DNA from: Diplodia intermedia | Taxonomy: Eukaryota > Ascomycota > Dothideomycetes > Botryosphaeriales > Botryosphaeriaceae | Assembly (NCBI GenBank): GCA_021495925.1 | Contig: JAKEKT010000047.1 | Coordinates: 1-64,000, forward strand | Direction of reading: 5' to 3' | Length of the DNA stretch: 64,000 nt | Part shown: positions 55,842-64,000 of the stretch, piece by piece | How positions within the stretch are numbered: position 1 is the stretch's first letter | Layout: each line of letters starts with the position of its first letter | Translations under genes and position numbers: made by a program | Notes under the pieces: model-generated | What the model was told of the DNA's origin: nothing | What the model saw: only the letters and a program-made list of their open reading frames with translations | The model's database searches: none

Positions 55842-56487
55842 GGCTTGTGAGGCGAGAGGGAATGTGTGGGCGGTGGAGGGTTGGAGTGTTCGGTGGTGGA
55901 GCTATGGCGGCGATTGCCTCATCGCTGCCGCCCGCAGTTTTGCCATAAGGTGCAACGGGCAGTCACCTGCTTTCGCTTAAGGTTTCAGGCGCGCTCCGGC
56001 TCCGTGCGTTGCAGCCGTGAGGAATTATTATGTCACGCAAAGGCGAATGGCTGACAATGATCAATTCCATTCCTAATTAGCAGGTCTAGGGCGCGTGAGG
56101 GCATGCGCAAAACCACCCGTTGCAGCTCGAAGTAAGTAGGTCGCCGTTATCACAAACAGCCCTTGCTTGAAACGCGACAGCCCAATCACAGCTGGCGGTG
56201 CGACGCGGCTTCCTTGCGCGAATGCCAAGCCCCGCACCGCGCGCACGTTATTTCTCCGATCCACATTCCTTAGCTGCGCTTTTCTTTCCAACCTCAAGCT
56301 TTTGCACCTGTTGCTGGGCGGCTGCTTGCTCGTGCCTTAGCCGCCTTCAATTGCCCGTCATCTCTGACACCACCGGCTGTGCATCCAGCTCTCAATCTCG
56401 GCGTCGCAAACTGACCCACAAGCTTTTGCCTCTCGCGTCTGCTGCATCGCCATTCAACCCATATTGCTACCGGACTAATCCCCCAAG
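55842..56487. promoter_or_regulatory. Divergent promoter region of UCH37-like and CCCH genes
   Basis: A 646-bp non-coding space between divergent starts; no motif beyond CT-rich sequence just before the CCCH start. Frames within it are not supported. Confidence 0.45.
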
Positions 56488-59400
56488 ATGCTCGGCGACG
56501 CTCAATTGGATGCCTGCGAGTCTCAGGTCCGGTCGTTCCGCATGATGAACGGCCAGTACTACGAGACGCTGCAGGAGATCCTGCGCAAGTACGAGAGCCT
56601 GGTCGAGGACTATCGCACGCTCCGCAGCGACTACGAAGAGGAGAAGGAGAACCGCGAGAAGTACAAGCGCCAAGCCCGCGGCCAAGAGAAGAACCCGTTC
56701 GTCCTGCTGCTCGTTGATGGTGATGGCTACACGTTCAAAGACCATCTGATCAAAAGCTCGCGTGACGGCGGCGTCAGTGCTGCCCAGCTCCTGAGCACCG
56801 AGATGCGCGACCGTCTGCGCAAAATCGGTTCTCTCGACCACTGCCGCATGGTCGTCCGCATCTACTCCAACTTTGCCCAAGTTTCTCATGCCCTGAGCCG
56901 CCAAGGTCTTGCTGGGCCCCATGCCCGCTCCATCGCCCCTCTCGCTGCCGCCTTCACCGGCTCCAAGGGCTTCTTCGATTATGTTGATGCTGGCGAAAGC
57001 AGCGATTGCGTCTCCATCAAGGTCGAAGGTCGGTTGTCTTGTGCAACCCTCTTGGCTGAAACATGCATGGCTGACTCCCCGACCAGAAACGTTCCGACTC
57101 TTTGCCGAGGCCGGCCAGTGCAAGCACATTTTCTTTGCTGGCTGCCATGACGCTCGCTACGTGCCTCTTCTCAGTCCCTACTTGGGCAAGGCCGACAAGA
57201 TCACTCTCATAAAGGCCCCCGCTCACCAGCCCGAGTATCATTCCCTCGGCCTCCCGGTTGTGAGCTTCTCCTCAGTCTTCCGTGACGCGCCAATTGCCGG
57301 TTGGAATCCTGGCACCACTACCATCAAAGGCGCTGCCAACAAGCCGACCATAGTTCCACCAGAGCCGGTCAATGGCACCCTGCAACAGCGCAGTGACTTG
57401 TCCCGACCTAACGGCGCTGCTTCTTTGAACGAGCCGAGCGGACCCAACAGTGTCGACGAAGAGCTAGCTGGGCCCAAGCCGTGCGCTATGTTTGTGCGCA
57501 AGAGAACATGCAAATTTGGCAGAAACTGCAAATTCAGCCACCCCCTGCACGGCTCCGATTCCCCTCAGGTGCCTCAGATCAAGACGAAGAGCAAGGAAAC
57601 TTGGCGAGATGGTAATGCATTCGCCGATGATTGGGGGAACAACGCGCCTGAGCCATCTTACGGAGATGATTGGGGTGCAAGCTCGAAAAAGCCGGCCGAC
57701 TCAGCCGAGGACTGGAGCAGAGGCCCCAGGCCGAGGCAGGCCTCTGTCATCCAGTCCAAATTTGCTGGAGACTGGAGAGAAGGTTCAAGGCCTTCGACTG
57801 CCGCTTTCGCCGAGGATTGGGGCAATGTACCCCAGCAAGGCTCCCGCAATGGATCCATCTCCAACAACAGCCTCCCTCCTCGTGCCCAGAAGTCAGGCTC
57901 AATATCGGAACTCAGCATGGGTTCCCGGCATCAAGAAGAAACGAAGCCACACCCGGCTGAAGCTCTCCGAAGCAAATGGGCCTCAGAGACTCCGTGGCAG
58001 CCCAAGGTCAAAGACACCATGCCCCCTCCCGAACAGCCTCAGCCAAAGAAATTCAACAGCGCTTTCACCACTGCAGCGGACCTTCCTCGCCCAACGCCAG
58101 AGACTGAAGGAAAGATTCCGATCAACAAATATGGTGACCGTCTTGACTTCTACCTTCCCCGCCCCACCGCGGAAGAGTATGCCGCATATAATTCCACTAT
58201 CAAGGAGCCTGGAAGGAAGCCCTGTAATGAATATCAACTCCGCGGTCACTGCCCCTCTTTTGCCTCGGGTCGTGACTGCGAGTACGATCACAACCCGCTC
58301 AGCTCGGAGCTCTTCCACGTTCTAAAGGTCATTGTGCAAGGCTACCCTTGCCCAAAGCAAGGCGGCTGTCGCAAGTCGGATTGCTACAACGGACACGTCT
58401 GTCAGCGCCCGGGTTGTCGAGGTGGATTCCCGTGCAAGTTCAAGAACGACTACCGCGCACACAACCTGGATCCTAAGGTTGCCGAGTGGGTGTCTGCCGT
58501 CGACATAGCAGAGCGTGAGGCCGATGACGCAGCCAGTATCACCATGGGCGATGAAGTGCCCGAGGCCGTACCTAAGCCAGCTTCTGCGGCTCCTCGCGAG
58601 ATCAAGTCCGAGGCGCTCAAGGTCGAAGCGGAGGAATGGCACCCGGAGTCGGCGGCGTGGAACCCCGATGCCGCGGACTGGAAGCCAGAAAATGCTACCG
58701 CTACGGCCACCTCAAGCTTCGATCTGAACAAGGGAACCTGGCAGCCGGGTGTCGCCAGCTGGAACCCGAATGCACCAGTCTGGAAATCCGGTGATATTGA
58801 TCGAAGCGATATCGACAGCGACTCGGATAGCATCGCGCCCCAGCCTGAGAAGGAAATCCTAGACCTCGGTGCCGACGATAGCGCGGCCACAAGCATCTTC
58901 TCGCCCAAGGCGCGCGACGGCCGATTCGACAGCGTCATTCAGACCGTCGCCGCCCCGCTGCCAGACCAGGCCAAGCCCCTCGTAGACACCTCGACGGCGC
59001 AAACCAACGGAGCCGCCTCCAACGGCACCGAGTCGTCGGCGGTGAAACAGAAACAGCAACAGCAGCTGCCGGAAACGAACTTGATGGACGACGACTGGGG
59101 CAACCCGCCGGATGGCGCGGGCATGACCTTTGCCGAGACGGCCGAGCCGGTCGACTTCGATGATGACTGGGGAAGCGCCCCGCCCGGCGTCGACAATCCG
59201 ACGCTCGCAGATGAGACTGTGGATTTCGCGGACGACTGGGGACCCAGCAACAACACGGCGGCGAGGAAGCCTATGGCTCCGCGCCAACAGAACCACGGTG
59301 GCCATATGAACGATAATCAGTCAAGGCCGGTGTGGTGAGTATGCTCGCTTCGGATCGATCTCTTTCTTTCTATTACCTTCACAAGGAAAACCTTTGGTAA

Positions 59401-59497
59401 CATCGTATTTTAACTCAACGATAGGCCATCTGAGTTTGAGAAGCAGCAGAAGCAGAAGGAGTATGACCACCTCGAGTGGGTTCGAACAGTCGACTAG
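56488..59497 (+). CDS. CCCH zinc-finger protein with NYN-like N-terminal domain and DWG repeats
   Basis: Exons 56488-57028, 57087-59334 and 59425-59497 join in phase to 953 aa; the last adds a conserved charged tail ending EYDHLEWVRTVD and uses a TAACTCAAC branch region. The N-terminal coiled segment is followed by a globular domain (FVLLLVDGDGYTFKDHL, VRIYSNFAQVSHAL, ETFRLFAEAGQCKHIFFAGC) with the alternating hydrophobic strands of NYN/PIN-like folds. Then come CCCH fingers: CAMFVRKRTCKFGRNCKFSH, CNEYQLRGHCPSF...CEYDH and CPKQGGCRKSDCYNGH. The linkers carry DDWG/EDWG motifs (residues about 350-440 and near the end). RNA binding is expected; nuclease activity and partners are inference. Confidence 0.85.
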
Positions 59498-60615
59498 ACT
59501 TTCCACGCAAACAGCAAAATTTCAAAATCCCGGAGATCATCGGCATCCTCGGGAGCAGAACCGAAAGAAAATATGACCAAAATCCACATTTTTCCTTCGA
59601 CAGCCGACCCCTTCGGACTGGCTCAAACCAAAATCAAATACCAAACTCGACAAATTATAACAAACACAAATTCTGATGAGATAAAGAGGAGTGGAGAGAG
59701 GAGACGCCGCTACTTTCGCGAAGTGGTCACCGTTAAACGGGACCTCCTTCGAACTGGCTCACCGGACCCCACTCCTTCGGACTGGCCCACACAGTCCATT
59801 GCAATTTCTCCGCTCGATCTTTCTGCGATTCCACGCCGAATTTTATTACCTTACAACCGCACGGGAAGGAAAACCGGGAAGGGAGAGCGAGAGATGTTAA
59901 AAACCCCGAGACAGAAATTCCGATTTTTGGGAAGAAGACGAGGAAAATTTGAGAGAGGGAGAGCAGCTGGAATTCGCTACCATGGACTTTCGCACCGAGA
60001 CAACACCCTTTTCGTACAGTCGTTTTGCACTGTCCCCTCCTTTCCAAGTCCCCTCTAACGGATTTCGCTGCTCATCTTACCGCACACAATCCTTGCTGAA
60101 ATTGATTAAGATAGACGGACCGACGAGTCGCCGCATTTGTTGGATTACGATGCTCTAGGACCTTTTTTCTATCGTTTTAGATTTATTTTTTTTATTCTCC
60201 CTTTTCCAACAAAGTCTGTAGCCACCACCGATGAGCCTTCTTTTGAGAGAACCCGTGGTATGAAAGGGGGAAAAACGAAAAAGAAGGACATCTCTTAGCT
60301 AGCTACTATGAGACGTAGGAAAAGGGAAATAAAAAGACTAATCTTACACTACGCGCTCGGAATCGCAATCATCCCACGTCGATCTTCGACGGTTGTTTGT
60401 GCATCGTAGCCGCATAAGAAGGAGAAGTGCCAACCGCCCCCCTTCTCTCTCCCTATCTCTCTCTCGCCCAGGTCAACCCTCCCCATCTCTGAATGCCTTT
60501 TCGCTGTCTGCCGCATCCCCTTGCGTATCTCGCTATCCGGCGTACGTAGACAATCCCACATCCGCATGCGCATCCGCATCCGTCCAACGAAAGGCGGCCG
60601 GCCGGTGAAAACGGC

Positions 60616-60622
<7 letters not shown>

Positions 60623-60650
<28 letters not shown>
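60623..60650. repeat. GCA trinucleotide microsatellite
   Basis: About nine GCA units in non-coding sequence. Confidence 0.85.
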
Positions 60651-61299
60651 GCACTAGTTCCTATGGTGGTGGAGGAGGAGGAAGACGGGCGGGCGGGCTG
60701 GCCACGGCGGCAGCTGAGACGAGAGTTCGGGGGCAACACAAAGCCAAAGTAGAGAGGAGCGGGGAGCGGGGGGAAACGTCTCGGCGGAGCAGGTAGGTAA
60801 CCAAAAAAAAAAGGTATTCAAAAATGAATGAATGGCGCGCTCAAAGGCGGAGGAGGAGCGAACGAATGAGAGCAACGAACGTGTTGTTGTCAAAAAAGTC
60901 CGTCTTGGCACACATGAATTAAAACGAGGGCCCCCGCTATAACGAACGACGAGGACGAAGCGGAAAATAAGTGACGGGGCAAGGAGTCGGTCAGCCAGAT
61001 GGCTGGCGGTGAGTGGTGGTGGTGGTGGGCAGAAGAGAACAACGGGTGGGATAACATGGCACGACCGCCAAAGATGAGTCGCGATGATCATGATGATGAT
61101 GAATCAGCGCCGTTCCTGGTCGATTGGATATGCATAGCCCATCCCATCGTCGTCTATAATGGACGACGACACATGCATGCGAGGCTGATGAGAAACAAAG
61201 TGGACGTGGGATTCTTGATTGTGGGGGGCTGCGCTGCCTGCCTGCCTGTCTGCCTTGCATCTGCAGGTGCGAGACAATGATATTCTATTCCTGACAGGG

Positions 61300-61322
61300 G
61301 GAGAGAGAGAGAGAGAGAGAGA
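61300..61322. repeat. GA dinucleotide microsatellite
   Basis: About eleven GA units on the plus strand. Confidence 0.85.
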
Positions 61323-63736
61323 GCAAACACGAGGAGGAAGGATGTCACAAGGGAGATCAGAAGAGCCGAGCGTGACACGTGCCGTGACGACCGGGGCCGC
61401 TCCTGCCCATATTAACCCATGTCCATCGGACGCGCGATGACGATGGAAGAGGGAAAGCAGGGCAGCAGTGAGTGAGTGAGTGAGTTGGGCCGAGGTGAGT
61501 CAGCAAGGTTGCCGACGGAAAGGAAAGGAAAACGCGGCATAGTAGCCGGTCGGTGGCTATTTTTTGTTTCCCCACTGACACCCCCGGACGGCACAGACGC
61601 ATCGCTTCCCGGCCCCCGGGCGGCGGACTCACCGGGAGCCGAAGCAAGCAGCACTTACCCCTCACTCCCGTCCACGCAAAAGCACACTCAAATACGAGGG
61701 TAGAGACGATACTTCCCCCATCCATGCCGGTTAGGGCAGCGAGTGCGGGGGAGGAGCGGGAGGGCGACTGTATAAGGAACCGGGCGGTGGGACTATCGAC
61801 GGGAGGAGGAGGGTGCTCGTATATAGCAAGAAGCGAAAGGCATGGAAACAAGGAAAGGTGAGCGGTGGCTGCACGGAAGGATACGGACGGGAGGGGAGTC
61901 GACACGTCCGATTCAGGAGGTTCGGCTGGCAGGAAGGATTCCAACGATGATGATGACGATGCTGGTTCTAGGGTGTTCTTCCTGCCAAATCGAGCCTCAT
62001 CGACATGTATTCTCCGTCACCTGCTTGGCCTGAGCGTTCGCGCGAACGTGTGGGACGCCACCATCCGAGTTTTGTTTCTCTTCTCCTTGCTCGCATGCGT
62101 ACCTGGCGGAGTGGCACATTCCGCGTCGAGAAGAAACTTCTTTGACTCTCTTTCCACTCCGAGTTCGGCAGTTGTGTCACGGTGAGGCCAGTTGAGGACT
62201 GACGCGGCAAACGGCAATGGGCAAAAGTTTACCCTTTAGTCATGCACATGGCAAGAGAAACCATGGTTCGGCAGCGGCCAATGAGAAATTTTGACAGAGA
62301 GCAGAACTGGTACGCTGTTCTCGATCCAGGCAGACATAGCTTGGGTCCCATTGTGCAGGCGGAGAAGGTGCGGTTGTGAGATTAAACTGCGCTGATCGTG
62401 CTAGCGCAGCGTCGACGATGGATCTTCACATCGAGCCGTGCGTCTCCAGTTTTGACCGGCCAGGCACGACGACTCGATCGCCAACGGCCCGTCTGTTGAG
62501 CGGGCAGCCACCGACGTGCGATGCGGGCCCAGCCCTCGACGTGCCCGCCAACCGCGAGGCGTGGTGCCTGAGTAGCAGCTCGGCGGACGCAGGAACGCAA
62601 GGCGGAGCTGACGGTGGGTGGTGGTGAGCTGGCGGAGAGCTGCCCGCGGGCGGATGGCGCGACGCCCGGCTTGGATGGCTTTTGTCGAGTCTTTTTCGCT
62701 TGCGGTGGCGGGGCGTGGGCGCGCGACGGAAGCAGAAAGTGGTCGCGAAGTCTCGGCTGCTGCTGCGGAAGCCACGACCAGCCTGCAAGCAATCGGGATG
62801 CCCAGTGATCCCCAATCATCGACCCGCGTCCCGCCCGGCCGCCGTGCCACCCATGCCGCGGCGTGCATGCACACACTCGGCCCTGCTGACAGCGCAGATG
62901 GAGGCCTTTCGCCAGGCCATGCACGAGCTGCAGCCTGCTGTGTGGGGTGACGTGAACAATGCCCAAAAGTAGCGGCCGCCGGCTGCCGTTGCGCTTGCGG
63001 GCGCGCCGGCCAGGCCTTCCGGCCGCAAACAGGCAACCGGCGCAGCATCCAGCTCTGAGACAGCCCGTGCCAGCCACCGCCCAGTGCAGCCCGAGCAGAC
63101 GGTTGCCCGCCCCGCCAACACGCGAATCCTGTCGCCCCGCCCGCCGCCAATGACGCGATGCGCCCGACCCCAAGGTCCCAGAGACCTCAGAGGCCCAGAG
63201 GCCCAGACCTCCACGAGGACGCCCGCCGCTTGCAGAGCCCGTCTCCAGACGCATTGACGGCTGTCTCGCCGGCTGTCGAGCTCTTCCTGAGTCGACTGTG
63301 CGCGTCGAGCAGGATTCGGGCCAGGGCCAGGTCTCGGGCTGCCAATATTTGTTTTGCTGGACGGCGGGTCCGGTGAGTGGTGAGAGCAGAGGCATCCCGG
63401 TGCCTGCCCAGCATCTCCTGTTGAGCCGGCTGCATTAGCTCCCCCGCTTGCATGCCCTACCGCACCACAACGCCGACACCACGCCGTGCCAGATCGGCCT
63501 CCTATACGAGATGCAGCCTCCGGGAATGCTCCACCTCTCAGGAGAGTCGCATGAGGTCACTGCCGTTAAGCTTCCTGCCGAACATGCAACCCTACCCAAA
63601 GCGGATCGAGAAAAGCCTGCAGCATATAGCGAGCCTCCTCCTGCCTCCCTAGGCATAAATCAAGAAGCCAGCCCCGTGCTCTGCTCCTCCAGCCCCCCAC
63701 AGCAGCTCGCTCGCTACGGTTGCTTGAAGCTCTCGT

Positions 63737-63743
63737 TATATAC
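63737..63743 (+). promoter_or_regulatory. Putative TATA box of the terminal secreted-protein gene
   Basis: TATATA about 45-50 bp upstream of the start codon at 63787; consensus match only. Confidence 0.4.
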
Positions 63744-63786
63744 CGACCAGCCCGTCGCTATCCACCACTCACCAGCTCCGCACATC

Positions 63787-64000
63787 ATGCGTGCCTCTCT
63801 CGCCCTCCTCGCCCTTCTGGGCTCCGCTCACGCCTGGGACAAGTCCTGGTCCAAGGACCATACCCAGTGGAACACCACCACTGTCCCCAGCACCGAGACC
63901 TCGACTCTGGTCACCTACGTGACTACCACCGTCTGTCCCATCACCACCACTTCGGAGCAAACCACCTACACCACCTTGACCACCTCTACTCTCACCGTCA
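63787..64000 (+). CDS. Thr-rich secreted cell-wall-type protein, 3' end outside window
   Basis: Starts MRASLALLALLGSAHA, a typical signal peptide, followed by WDKSWSKDHTQW and then Thr/Ser-rich sequence with TYVTTTVCPITTTS, a motif frequent in fungal GPI-anchored and adhesin-like wall proteins. A TATA-like box lies about 50 bp upstream. The gene runs off the end of the window, so length, repeats and any GPI signal cannot be seen. Confidence 0.75.
   Translation, partial: MRASLALLALLGSAHAWDKSWSKDHTQWNTTTVPSTETSTLVTYVTTTVCPITTTSEQTTYTTLTTSTLTV

Larger units (their letters stand above)
59498..63786. other. Large gap rich in microsatellites, no gene supported
   Basis: About 4.3 kb without recognisable coding sequence. 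It includes a GCA run at about 60623-60650, a GA run near 61300-61322, a GTGA run near 61468-61484 and CT-rich tracts. Frames on both strands (for example 62382-63395 minus) are motif-free shadows of biased composition. Confidence 0.5.

Noticed and set aside
59478..59496. tRNA-like B-box string GGTTCGAAC
   Set aside because: It lies inside the last coding exon of the CCCH gene, and no A box or cloverleaf can be built around it.
62382..63395. 337-codon minus-strand frame
   Set aside because: Arg/Gly/Ala-rich, no motifs, overlapped by open frames in all other phases.
1..64000. CRISPR-like arrays or prokaryotic operons
   Set aside because: No spaced direct repeats; genes have fungal introns and separate promoters.

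Overview
This window comes from the nuclear genome of a filamentous ascomycete (Pezizomycotina). The coding DNA is GC-rich, the genes carry short introns of about 45-135 bp with GT-AG borders and CTAAC/CTGAC-type branch points, and several families are typical of that group: HET-domain proteins, Zn2Cys6 regulators, a 6-MSAS-type polyketide synthase, fungal CCCH proteins and SAGA Spt3. The genus cannot be told from the sequence. I found no rRNA, tRNA, CRISPR array or intact transposon.

Layout. 0.1-5.7 kb: a secreted GH3 glycosidase (-), a 2.3 kb gap holding a possible small inverted-repeat element, and a secreted aspartic protease (+). 5.8-8.7 kb: a HET gene (-) with a nonsense codon exactly at the conserved Trp of its first motif, in a locally AT-richer stretch. 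9.4-18.9 kb: a UPC2-like Zn2Cys6 regulator (+), a secreted TAP-type alpha/beta hydrolase (-) with a one-base frameshift, a second Zn2Cys6 regulator (-) and a two-domain fluoride exporter (-). 19.4-20.7 kb: a small cysteine-rich protein and two tiny facing candidate genes. 22.2-23.4 kb: SPT3 (-), followed by about 4.3 kb without a convincing gene.

27.7-41.9 kb looks like a small polyketide locus. An SMP-30-type beta-propeller of the subfamily that includes fungal hetero-Diels-Alderases (-) is divergent from a KS-AT-TH/DH-KR-ACP partially reducing PKS of the 6-methylsalicylate/mellein class (+). Then come an SSU1-like TDT transporter (-), an intact HET gene (-) and a Baeyer-Villiger-type flavin monooxygenase (-). 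A 22-bp tandem duplication across the monooxygenase stop codon gives the protein a C-terminal SRL, a canonical peroxisomal signal. No P450, decarboxylase or cluster regulator sits inside this block, so the product cannot be predicted.

43.9-59.5 kb returns to ordinary genes: a membrane-anchored RING-H2 protein, an acidic low-complexity protein, two small secreted proteins (one probably lipocalin-like), a large coiled-coil/transmembrane protein with an internal duplication, a UCH37-type deubiquitinase and a CCCH zinc-finger protein with many DWG motifs. A 4.3 kb microsatellite-rich gap follows. The window ends inside a Thr-rich secreted cell-wall-type protein.
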